Assembly (NCBI RefSeq): GCF_000987775.1
Contig: NZ_LAHO01000021.1
Location: forward strand, 1 to 64,000
Source of the DNA: Arsukibacterium ikkense
GTDB taxonomy: Bacteria; Pseudomonadota; Gammaproteobacteria; Enterobacterales; Alteromonadaceae
DNA length: 64,000 nt
Reading direction: 5' to 3'
Below, piece after piece: positions 16,232-24,386 of the stretch (position 1 is its first letter; each line of letters starts with the position of its first letter). The notes under the pieces were generated by a model. It was not told the DNA's origin and did not search any database. It saw only the letters and a list, made by a program, of their open reading frames with translations. The position numbers were made by a program, and so were the translations under genes.

Positions 16232-17668
16232 ATGAGTAGTTTAACTTGCTTTAAAGCGTACGATATCCGCGGCAAACTGGGCGAAGAACTGAACGAGCAA
16301 ATTGCTTATAGTATTGGCAGAGCATTTGCCCGGGTGTTGAAACCCGCGTTGGTGGCTGTGGGCGGTGATATACGCCATAGCTCTGATTCGCTGAAATTGG
16401 CATTGTCGCTTGGGTTGTTGGTCGAAGGCGTTAATGTACTGGATCTGGGGCTGACGGGCACTGAAGAAGTTTACTTTGCGGCCCAGCATCTGGCGATTGA
16501 TGGCGCAATTGAAGTGACAGCCAGTCATAATCCTATTGATTATAACGGTATGAAACTGGTACGGGCTCAGTCGCGGCCGATCAGTGGTGATTCTGGTTTA
16601 TTTGCGATAAGGGACGAAGCGCAACGCTTACTGGTTGATGCTTTTGAGCCAGCGCTGCTGGCACGATTAACTGAGCAAAGTAGCCGTCTGGCAGATGATG
16701 GTGGCTGGCAACTAGGGAGTGCCAGCTTTAGAAAATATAGTATTTTGTCACCCTATATTAAGCATTTACTGACGTATATTAATGGCACAAACATCACCCC
16801 GCTTAATTTGGTGGTTAATGCTGGTAATGGTGCAGCTGGACACGTTGTTGACGCGCTGGAGCAGGCATTTGCTGAGCATAATATTCCCATCAGCCTGATT
16901 AAAATCCATCATCAGGCTGATGGTAACTTTCCTAATGGTATTCCGAACCCGTTACTGGTAGAAAACCGCCAGGCTACAGCCGAGGCAGTGAGACATTATC
17001 AGGCTGATTTTGGCATAGCATGGGATGGTGATTTTGATCGCTGTTTTTTATTTGATGAGCACGGTGAGTTTATTGAAGGCTATTATATCGTAGGCTTGCT
17101 GGCAGCTGCATTTTTGAAAAAGTACCCAGGTGAAAAAATTATCCACGATCCACGTTTATACTGGAACACGCAAGCTGTCGTATCGCAGCATAAAGGCCAG
17201 ACGGTATGCAGTAAAACGGGACACGCTTTTATTAAAGAGCGGATGCGAGCCGAAGATGCAATTTATGGTGGCGAGATGAGTGCGCATCATTACTTCCGGG
17301 ATTTTGCATACTGTGACAGTGGCATGATCCCATGGTTACTGGTAGCCGAACTAATATCTGTATCAGGTAAACGGCTGTCACACTTAGTTAAGCAGATGAT
17401 CATTGAATACCCATCGTCCGGTGAAATAAACTTTTCTATTGCCAGTCCGCAAAAAGTTATCACTAAATTAGCAGAGCATTACGCATCAATGGCGTTGGCG
17501 ACGGATGATATTGATGGTCTTAGTATGAGTTTCGGGAATTGGCGCTTCAATGTTCGCGTTTCCAATACAGAAAATGTTGTAAGATTAAATGTAGAATCAA
17601 AAGGTGATATACAATTAATGCAGCAAAAAACAGCCGAGTTAAAGTCTTTCTTAACTGAAGCTGAATAA
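16232..17668 (+). CDS. manB: Phosphomannomutase (ManB/CpsG type)
   Basis: Interconverts mannose-6-P and mannose-1-P, feeding ManC. It is 478 aa with the alpha-D-phosphohexomutase layout: active Ser98 in TASHNPIDYNGMK, the Mg loop GDFDRC, sugar-binding GGEMSAHHYF and a C-terminal phosphate-binding domain (RVSNTENVVRLNVES). The start at 16232 has GAGG just upstream and lies 1 bp after the manC stop. Earlier in-frame Met codons overlap manC. A bifunctional phosphoglucomutase activity (AlgC-like) is possible. Confidence 0.94.
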   Translation: MSSLTCFKAYDIRGKLGEELNEQIAYSIGRAFARVLKPALVAVGGDIRHSSDSLKLALSLGLLVEGVNVLDLGLTGTEEVYFAAQHLAIDGAIEVTASHNPIDYNGMKLVRAQSRPISGDSGLFAIRDEAQRLLVDAFEPALLARLTEQSSRLADDGGWQLGSASFRKYSILSPYIKHLLTYINGTNITPLNLVVNAGNGAAGHVVDALEQAFAEHNIPISLIKIHHQADGNFPNGIPNPLLVENRQATAEAVRHYQADFGIAWDGDFDRCFLFDEHGEFIEGYYIVGLLAAAFLKKYPGEKIIHDPRLYWNTQAVVSQHKGQTVCSKTGHAFIKERMRAEDAIYGGEMSAHHYFRDFAYCDSGMIPWLLVAELISVSGKRLSHLVKQMIIEYPSSGEINFSIASPQKVITKLAEHYASMALATDDIDGLSMSFGNWRFNVRVSNTENVVRLNVESKGDIQLMQQKTAELKSFLTEAE

Positions 17669-17772
17669 AAGCAAGTTTTTTATTGTTTATATTAACTTTA
17701 AAATCATGGTTGGCTTTATTTCATCTGGTAAATTGTTTATTCTTTATGGAATTTCATATAAAGGAGCAAACT

Positions 17773-18297
17773 GTGTCTTTATTAATAGATAAAAGAGAAT
17801 TGAAAAAAGCGGCTAAAGAATTAACTCTGGTTAAATTAACAGAGGTGATTGAAACCCTTAATGGTGTTTTAGCTGAGCGTCAGCAGGAAGTTGAGTTAAT
17901 TGCCCAGTTAGAGCAAATGGCTAAAGCACAGGGTTATACGCTGGAGCAGCTTGGCTATAAACAGAGCAGCGATGTGGTCGTGGCTGACAGCTCTGAGGGC
18001 AGTGGCCGCAAGCGTCCGGTGAAGCCTAAGTTTAAAACGATTAACAAAGGCAGTCAGTTTTTCTATGTAGAAAATGGCCAGTTACAATTGTTGCGTACGC
18101 ATACCATGAAGAAAGGACTGCAACAGCGCGGTATTCAGGTTGTGCCATTGGCTAAGGTCGATAAGAAGTTTGCCAAAGATATTGATAAGCTAATTGCGGA
18201 AGCTACGGTGCAAGCGGTAGAGAATTTTAATGCAAAAGTGACTATCTGGAATGAGTGGGCTGCAGCGAATGGCGGCGAAATTCTGGAAAAACGCTAA
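17773..18297 (+). CDS. H-NS-like putative nucleoid protein with atypical C-terminus
   Basis: A 174-aa protein, GTG start at 17773 with AAGGAG eight bases upstream. Residues 1-60 resemble the H-NS N-terminal dimerisation region: LKKAAKELTLVKLTEVIETL matches the H-NS pattern of a short helix plus a coiled coil, then AQGYTLEQLGYK. A basic linker (SGRKRPVKPKFKT) follows, as in H-NS. The C-terminal half (YVENGQLQLLRTHTMKKGLQQRG and on) does not show the H-NS/MvaT DNA-binding signatures (TGRGRxP or GGN). Its DNA-binding mode is therefore unknown. It lies 104 bp after manB and is closed by a strong terminator. The H-NS relationship is an inference from pattern, not a search. Confidence 0.6.
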   Translation: MSLLIDKRELKKAAKELTLVKLTEVIETLNGVLAERQQEVELIAQLEQMAKAQGYTLEQLGYKQSSDVVVADSSEGSGRKRPVKPKFKTINKGSQFFYVENGQLQLLRTHTMKKGLQQRGIQVVPLAKVDKKFAKDIDKLIAEATVQAVENFNAKVTIWNEWAAANGGEILEKR

Positions 18298-18310
18298 TAT
18301 TCGTTATAGT

Positions 18311-18343
18311 GAAAAAAAAACCGGCAAAACTGCCGGTTTTTTT
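18311..18343. terminator. Bidirectional intrinsic terminator
   Basis: An A-run, then CCGGCA, loop AAAC, TGCCGG and a T-run. It closes the H-NS-like gene on the plus strand and yciK on the minus strand. Confidence 0.9.
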
Positions 18344-18369
18344 CGCTGCATGTTCTGTGTGGTAACCGG

Positions 18370-19113
18370 CTATTTTGGCTGAGCATCCAGCGACTGACCA
18401 TTGACATCAATACTGGCATCGGCCATTAAATACAAATAAAGCCACATTAACTCAGCAGGTGTTTTTAAGCGCATTGGGTCTTCGCCCGGATATGCTTTGG
18501 CGCGCATTGCTGTGCGGGTGGCTCCCGGGTTAATGCAGTTTACCCGGATGCTGCTACCGGCAAATTCATCTGCCATCACTTGCATTAAACCCTCGGTGGC
18601 AAATTTAGATACCGCATAAGGGCCCCAATAGGCTTTACCCGTGCGGCCGACGCCCGACGAGGTGAAAATAATGGACGCAGCGGGGGCTTGTTTAAGTACG
18701 GGGAGTAAAGCCTGAGTCATCAGCATAGCGCCGGTAACATTGATTTGCATAATGTCGTGCCAGCTGGCCAGATTAATGTGCTCGAACGGGCTTAGCACAC
18801 CCAGTAAACCGGCGTTGTGTAGAACGCCATCAAGTTTACCGAATTCACTGCTGATGGTAGTTGCCATATCTTTATAGTGCGACGCCGTTGCGCCTTTTAA
18901 ATCTAACGGAATAATAGCAGGCTCAGCACCACCGGCGGCAATAATTTCGTCGTAAACTGCTTCCAGTTTTTTAACCGTTTTTCCCAGTAAGATCACGGTG
19001 GCGCCATAGCTGGCATATGTTAATGCTGCGCAACGGCCTATGCCGTCACCGGCGCCGGTCACTAAAATAACTTTGTCGTGTAGGGCCCCTGCAGGCGCGG
19101 TGTAGTTATACAT
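18370..19113 (-). CDS. yciK: Short-chain dehydrogenase/reductase YciK
   Basis: An NAD(P)-dependent oxidoreductase of unknown physiological substrate, close to E. coli YciK across its length (247 aa here, 252 there). Visible are the cofactor motif TGAGDGIGR, LDGVLHNAGLLG, the active residues in TSSGVGRTGKAYWGPYAVSKFATEG (Ser, Tyr, Lys) and INPGATRTAMRA. The start at 19113 gives MYNYTAPAGALHDKVILVTG; 26 further upstream residues are unrelated. It is transcribed toward the shared terminator with the H-NS-like gene. Confidence 0.93.
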   Translation of the reverse strand: MYNYTAPAGALHDKVILVTGAGDGIGRCAALTYASYGATVILLGKTVKKLEAVYDEIIAAGGAEPAIIPLDLKGATASHYKDMATTISSEFGKLDGVLHNAGLLGVLSPFEHINLASWHDIMQINVTGAMLMTQALLPVLKQAPAASIIFTSSGVGRTGKAYWGPYAVSKFATEGLMQVMADEFAGSSIRVNCINPGATRTAMRAKAYPGEDPMRLKTPAELMWLYLYLMADASIDVNGQSLDAQPK

Positions 19114-19351
19114 AAAATTTAACCTGTTAGCGCGAAAAAACGGCGCAAGCATACGCCTAAAACAACTATTTTGCATCTTTCTTGCTGCCAACTGTATTTT
19201 TACGCTAGCGATCTGTCACACTTTGAGTTAACTTTAACTGGTCGTAGCTGTTCAACAGGGGCAGCCACTTTATACCCAAAAGAATTCGTAATAAGCGAAG
19301 CAAGGTTTTGCTTTGCAATAAAAAAATAGGCGTTAAGGACGGGGAGAACAT

Positions 19352-21715
19352 ATGAAAAAGCTTGCTATTAGCATCGCTGTTGCGGCGGCGGTCGGCCTGG
19401 CTGGTTGTGGTGATTCACTAGAAGACATCAAACAAGAAGTGGCAGAACAGGGGCCGGTCGCACCGGCATCCAGAGTGATATTTGATCCAAGCGCGGGTCG
19501 GGTTTCCGTGCCAAATGATTTATTGTTTCAAGGCACAACTGATGGCACCTTAACGCTGGATAGTGGTGCCAACCCAGATTATACCAACCCTCAAACAGCG
19601 CTTGGGGCATTGGATGGCTGGTCTACCCAAAACCCGTTTGCGATTGAACTGAGTTTTGCAACGGGTGTTGGCCTGAATATGGATACGGCGCAGACGCCTG
19701 GTGCAGTGCGGGTCTTTAAAGCCCTGATGGGTGACCCGATGTCACCTGAAGCAGCTTGTACTGAAGTTCCTCGTGGCGCAGCCTGTCAAATTGTCAAAGA
19801 GCTGGTGTTTGGCCAGGACTTTGTCACGGCGGGTCGTGGTAACAGCGTCGCCGTTATCCCTTTAAAACCCCTGGAAAGCGCCACCACTTATTTGCTGGCC
19901 CTGACTAATGTATTACGGGACAGCAATGGTCAAGCTGTTAAGCCATCTACGACCTATGAGCTGGTAAAACAAGACATTACTACCTTGCCACTGGCGTCAG
20001 ATTCCCAACGTGCGTTGCAGGGTGTTATTAACAGTTTTGAAAATGTTATGGTGCGGGATGAAGGCCTGAATAAAGATAACATTATTTACACCGCCGCTAT
20101 GACTACCCAGTCAACCGGTGTGGTGCTGTCAACTTTGAAGCAATTAATGGCGTCACCTACCCCAACTGGTTATGGCCCATCGCCGCTGGTAGTGAATAAC
20201 ACTGGTTTAACCGTATCGCAGTTAAATCCTGCATTTGCAGCGAATCCGGCGTTTGCGATTACCCGTTACTATACTGGCACCTTAACGCTGCCTTATTACC
20301 TGGGCACGCCGACAGAAGCAAACCCAATGGCACCGTTAAATACCCGCTGGATGGCGCGGTGTGATAGTGGTGCTATTATTGCGGCGCTGCCACCGGCAAT
20401 GAAGCCAGAAACGCCAGTATCTGAAAATGACGGTGCTTGCCAGGCATTCAGCGGTGGCGCATTGCGTGATTTGGGGGTTGATGCTGCCCGTCATTTAACT
20501 AAATTTAATACGATTCCAAAAATTAATGGTTATCAAGCTGTCGATGTGCAGATGACAGTACCCGATGCTAACGTCATTCCGATGCCTGCAGCAGGCTGGC
20601 CGATTGTTATTTTACAGCACGGTATTACTTCTCGTCGTTCCGATATGCTGGCGATAACCGGCACGTTGGCATCACAGGGTTTTGCCACGGTAGCGATTGA
20701 TCATCCGTTACATGGTGATCGTGGTTTTGGACCATTCAATGCCAGTGGTGGCAATGCCACGGTTTATATGAACCTGAGCAACTTATTGGTTACCCGCGAT
20801 AACTTACGGCAGAGTATTGCTGATATGCTGGCCCTGCGCTTAGCCCTTAACTTTGCTCAAGGGGTCGATTTAGATACCAGCCGGGTGCAGTTTTTAGGTC
20901 ATTCTTTAGGGGGCATTACCGGTACCTCTATGGTGGCCTTGGCAAATACCAGTACTGGTGTAGCACAACTTGATGCACTGTATCGTGTTGAATCAGCTAC
21001 GCTGGCGATGCCTGGTGGCGCAGTGGCTAATTTCCTGCTCGATTCTGCTGCGTTTGGCCCGCTGATTAAAGCCAGTGTTATGCTGGGCGCCGGTGGTGAG
21101 TTAACCAGCCACTTTGTGACTTATGTGGCCACGAACACCAATTGCGGTATACCAAGTGCAGAGACTGCAGCAACTTACCCTGCCTGCGCTGCGCCGGTGG
21201 TAAATGACTACTTAATTACCCTGATGGAGCCAGCAAATGCTGCTCAACAGCAACGCGTGGCCGCGACGCTGAACCAGTTTGCTTTTGCTGCACAAACGGT
21301 AACCGATGCTGGTGACCCAAATAATTACGCAGAGCGATTGGTAAATAGTGAAACACCGGTGTACATGATTGAAGTGGTAGGCGATGGCGCCAGCAGCTTA
21401 CCTGATCAAGTTATTCCAAATGGCTACTTCAACCCCTTTGTGGCACTGGCGGCAGGCAAAATGCCATTGGCGGGTACCGAACCATTGGCTCGTTTGTTAG
21501 GTGCGGCCAGTATTCCTGCCAGTGCAGGTGGTATTAATTTAAATGGAAGCAACGCGATTGCCCGCTTTACGGCAGGTGATCACGGTTCCATTTTAAGTCC
21601 GGCAGCCAGCGGTGCGGCCACGGTTGAAATGCAAACTCAAAGCGTGACCTTCTTCTCAAGCGGCGGTCAAAGTGTAGTGGTTGCAAACCCGACAGTGTTA
21701 GCTGGCGGCAACTAA
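19352..21715 (+). CDS. VolA/Pla-1-cef family lipase lipoprotein
   Basis: A 787-aa surface or outer-membrane lipoprotein: signal peptide MKKLAISIAVAAAVGLAGC with lipobox LAGC (Cys at residue 19). The N-terminal region with FDPSAGRVSVPNDLLF and FAIELSF is typical of the Pla-1/cef extracellular (phospho)lipase family. The catalytic part has ILQHGITSRRSDM (oxyanion strand) and GHSLGG with nucleophile Ser518. A candidate acid/His lies near TAGDHGSIL at the C-terminus. VolA in Vibrio is a surface lysophospholipase used in fatty-acid scavenging. AGGACGGGGAG precedes the ATG. It is monocistronic, with a strong terminator after it. Confidence 0.88.
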   Translation: MKKLAISIAVAAAVGLAGCGDSLEDIKQEVAEQGPVAPASRVIFDPSAGRVSVPNDLLFQGTTDGTLTLDSGANPDYTNPQTALGALDGWSTQNPFAIELSFATGVGLNMDTAQTPGAVRVFKALMGDPMSPEAACTEVPRGAACQIVKELVFGQDFVTAGRGNSVAVIPLKPLESATTYLLALTNVLRDSNGQAVKPSTTYELVKQDITTLPLASDSQRALQGVINSFENVMVRDEGLNKDNIIYTAAMTTQSTGVVLSTLKQLMASPTPTGYGPSPLVVNNTGLTVSQLNPAFAANPAFAITRYYTGTLTLPYYLGTPTEANPMAPLNTRWMARCDSGAIIAALPPAMKPETPVSENDGACQAFSGGALRDLGVDAARHLTKFNTIPKINGYQAVDVQMTVPDANVIPMPAAGWPIVILQHGITSRRSDMLAITGTLASQGFATVAIDHPLHGDRGFGPFNASGGNATVYMNLSNLLVTRDNLRQSIADMLALRLALNFAQGVDLDTSRVQFLGHSLGGITGTSMVALANTSTGVAQLDALYRVESATLAMPGGAVANFLLDSAAFGPLIKASVMLGAGGELTSHFVTYVATNTNCGIPSAETAATYPACAAPVVNDYLITLMEPANAAQQQRVAATLNQFAFAAQTVTDAGDPNNYAERLVNSETPVYMIEVVGDGASSLPDQVIPNGYFNPFVALAAGKMPLAGTEPLARLLGAASIPASAGGINLNGSNAIARFTAGDHGSILSPAASGAATVEMQTQSVTFFSSGGQSVVVANPTVLAGGN

Positions 21716-21735
21716 GTCCCCTATAATCTGTTTTG

Positions 21736-21770
21736 GTAAAAAGCCCGGCGTACTCTACGCCGGGCTTTTT
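21736..21770 (+). terminator. Intrinsic terminator after the lipase gene
   Basis: Stem AAAAGCCCGGCGTA / TACGCCGGGCTTTT with a 3-nt loop, running into CTTTTTG. Strong rho-independent signal 20 bp past the stop codon. Confidence 0.93.
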
Positions 21771-21823
21771 CTTTTTGTAAATCCCGATAGAATAAGTTTA
21801 TTCAACAAAACAGGAGCGTTATT

Positions 21824-22825
21824 TTGGCATTTTTAATGGAATACGGCATGTTTCTGGCAAAAGCCGCAACGGTAGTGTTTGCGATAGCCTTGGTGGTTGG
21901 CATTGTCGTCAGTGCCAGTCATAAACCAAAAGCAAAAAAAGGTCAGCTGGAATTTACCGATCTCAGTAAATATTACCAGCAACAGACCACAGCGTTGCAG
22001 CAAAGCTTACTGGACAAGAAAGGGTTTAAGCAGTGGCAAAAGGGCCTGCAAAAGGGGCAAAAGCAACAGGCTCACGCGCAGCCTTGTTTATTTGTGGTGG
22101 AATTTAATGGCTCTATGGACGCCCGGGAGACGGAATCGCTGCGCGAGGAAGTGTCGGCATTGCTGGCTATTGCCAAACCCGAGGATGAAGTGCTGTTGCG
22201 TTTGGAGAGTGGCGGTGGGGTAGTACACGGTTATGGTTTAGCCGCATCACAGCTGGACCGGATCCGTGCCAGGGGTATCTCGTTGACGGTAGCGGTAGAC
22301 AAGGTCGCGGCCAGTGGCGGCTATATGATGGCCTGTATTGGCAACAAAATTCTGGCTGCGCCATTCGCCATTCTGGGGTCAATTGGGGTGATTGCTCAGT
22401 TACCAAACTTTCATAAGTTATTACAGAAAAATCATGTCGACTTTGAACAGTTTACCGCAGGGGAGTTTAAACGCACCGTAACCCTGTTTGGTGAAAATAC
22501 TGACAAAGGCCGGCAGAAGTTTCAGCAGGAACTGGAAGAAACCCATGGTTTGTTTAAAACCTTTGTCCAGCAACACCGGCCACAGCTGGACATGGCCCGG
22601 GTGGCAACAGGGGAGCACTGGTTTGGCTATCAGGCATTAGATTTACAGTTGGTTGACCAGATCCAGACCAGTGATGACTATCTGCTGGATAAAATGACAA
22701 GCCATCGTTTATTTGCAGTGAAATATCAGCTGAAAAAGGGGTTGGCAGAAAAGGTGGGGATGGGTTCCGCTAATGTTTTATCACTTTGGTGGCAAAAGCT
22801 GACGCAGCAGTATTGGCAGCGCTAA
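21824..22825 (+). CDS. sohB: Inner-membrane protease SohB (peptidase S49)
   Basis: A signal-peptide-peptidase-like Ser/Lys protease anchored in the inner membrane. The N-terminal helix (EYGMFLAKAATVVFAIALVVG) and SohB N-domain precede the S49 fold. VDKVAASGGYMMAC holds the nucleophile Ser164, and GEFKRTVTLFGENTDKGR holds the general-base Lys. Length is 333 aa (E. coli 349). A TTG start at 21824 is preferred: GGAG lies seven bases upstream and the first 13 residues align without gaps to E. coli SohB. The next ATG is at 21836, too far from the ribosome site. Confidence 0.93.
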   Translation: MAFLMEYGMFLAKAATVVFAIALVVGIVVSASHKPKAKKGQLEFTDLSKYYQQQTTALQQSLLDKKGFKQWQKGLQKGQKQQAHAQPCLFVVEFNGSMDARETESLREEVSALLAIAKPEDEVLLRLESGGGVVHGYGLAASQLDRIRARGISLTVAVDKVAASGGYMMACIGNKILAAPFAILGSIGVIAQLPNFHKLLQKNHVDFEQFTAGEFKRTVTLFGENTDKGRQKFQQELEETHGLFKTFVQQHRPQLDMARVATGEHWFGYQALDLQLVDQIQTSDDYLLDKMTSHRLFAVKYQLKKGLAEKVGMGSANVLSLWWQKLTQQYWQR

Positions 22826-22842
22826 GTAAGGGCGTTAAAAAG

Positions 22843-22875
22843 TAACAACAGGCAAATTCAGCCTGTTGTTATTTT
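22843..22875. terminator. Bidirectional terminator between sohB and the symporter gene
   Basis: An 11-bp stem, TAACAACAGGC / GCCTGTTGTTA, with a 7-nt loop followed by TTTTC. It lies between two convergent genes. Confidence 0.8.
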
Positions 22876-22883
22876 CAGATGCT

Positions 22884-24218
22884 TTAACGTAGATGATGGA
22901 AATCGACGCTTTCGTCTTTGACGCCAGCGTTAGCATCATCAAACACCGCCTGGTCAAATTGCTGTTCACTTTTACCAACAATACAAGACACCATCGCATC
23001 ACCGGTCACATTTACCGCAGTGCGGGTCATGTCCAGCAGCCTGTCAACACCAATAATCAGCGCGATACCCTCAACCGGTAAGCCAACCTGCTGCAGCACC
23101 ATTGCCAGCATAATCAACCCTACACCCGGCACACCAGCTGTACCTATTGAGGCCAGCGTCGCTGTCAGGATAACCATCAGGTAATCCCCCATGGTCAGGT
23201 CTACTAAAAATACCTGAGCAATAAATATAGTGGCCACGCCCTGCATAATGGCGGTGCCATCCATATTTATGGTGGCACCAAGAGGCACAGTAAAAGACGC
23301 TACGCTATTTTTAACCCCCAGCTTTTTGGTGACGGTTTCCATAGTGACGGGCATAGTGGCGTTACTGCTGGAGGTGCTAAAGCCAAACAATGCTGCGTCG
23401 CGCATTTTACGCAGAAATATCAGAGGGTTTAAGCCGGTAAGTAGTTTTAAGATGACGCTGTAACTGACCAGACCATGGAAAATTAATACCGTTAACACTA
23501 CCCCAAAATACTTTGCCAGGCTGGCAATGGTTTCAAAACCGAGTGTAGTAAAGAGTTTTGCCATCAGAAAAAACACCCCATATGGGGCTAAGTTCATCAG
23601 AATAGTTACCAGCTTCATAATAACGTCGCTAAGGTCCGTAAAAACGGCAGCCAGGCGCTCGCCTGGTTTACCACTCAATGCCATGGCCAGGCCAAATAAA
23701 ACGGCAAATACGATAATCTGCAGCATGTTACCCTGGGCCATTGATGCAATAGGGTTACTCGGAAAGATGTTAATGAACACCTGAGCCAGCGACGGGGCCT
23801 CTGATACATCAAAGCGGGCAGCAGATTGCATATCTACCCCTTTACCCGGGCCAATCAGCAATGCTGCAGTCATCGCCAGGCTAATCGCCACAGCGGTGGT
23901 AATAAGATACAGGCCAATCGTTTTACCGCCCAGCCGACCCAGACTGGACGTGTCAGACAATGAGCAGGTGCCGCAAACCAGAGAAACAAATACCAGTGGC
24001 ACGACCAGCATCTTTAAGCTGGCAATAAAAATTTCACCACCAACATGAAAAACGCCATCTACAAATAAGGCTTTGAGTGGTATCGATAAGCCAAAAAATA
24101 CCAGTTCCCGTTCGTCCTGGCCAGACAGAATGGCTTTAAATAAGAAGCCAACTAAGATGCCGGCAGCCATACCAACAACGATACGGGCGGTAAGCCCCAT
24201 TTTTTTATTATTACTCAT
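22884..24218 (-). CDS. Dicarboxylate/amino-acid:cation symporter (DAACS/SDF family)
   Basis: A 444-aa inner-membrane secondary transporter related to GltP, DctA and SstT, taking up dicarboxylates, glutamate or similar with Na+ or H+. About eight helices with two re-entrant loops are present. The HP1 serine-rich loop SSSNATMPVT, the TM7 motif MDGTAIMQGV (NMDGT) and the HP2 region ASIGTAGVPG are all there. An insert near residues 33-58 (GQDERELVFFGLSIPLKAL) is longer than in GltP. Substrate and coupling ion cannot be settled by reading. It is monocistronic. Confidence 0.92.
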   Translation of the reverse strand: MSNNKKMGLTARIVVGMAAGILVGFLFKAILSGQDERELVFFGLSIPLKALFVDGVFHVGGEIFIASLKMLVVPLVFVSLVCGTCSLSDTSSLGRLGGKTIGLYLITTAVAISLAMTAALLIGPGKGVDMQSAARFDVSEAPSLAQVFINIFPSNPIASMAQGNMLQIIVFAVLFGLAMALSGKPGERLAAVFTDLSDVIMKLVTILMNLAPYGVFFLMAKLFTTLGFETIASLAKYFGVVLTVLIFHGLVSYSVILKLLTGLNPLIFLRKMRDAALFGFSTSSSNATMPVTMETVTKKLGVKNSVASFTVPLGATINMDGTAIMQGVATIFIAQVFLVDLTMGDYLMVILTATLASIGTAGVPGVGLIMLAMVLQQVGLPVEGIALIIGVDRLLDMTRTAVNVTGDAMVSCIVGKSEQQFDQAVFDDANAGVKDESVDFHHLR

Positions 24219-24386
24219 TTTTTTGTGATATATCAGTGTGGAATATCGTTAAGACTATCAGTTTGCAGCGCCGTTGGGCAGGGTAGACAAAAATTTTTTT
24301 GAAAATTGCTGTGACGTAGTGATAATTAATGGTTTAAGATGCAATTAACAAAAACTATATATAAAAAACAGCTAGGGAGAGTTTTC

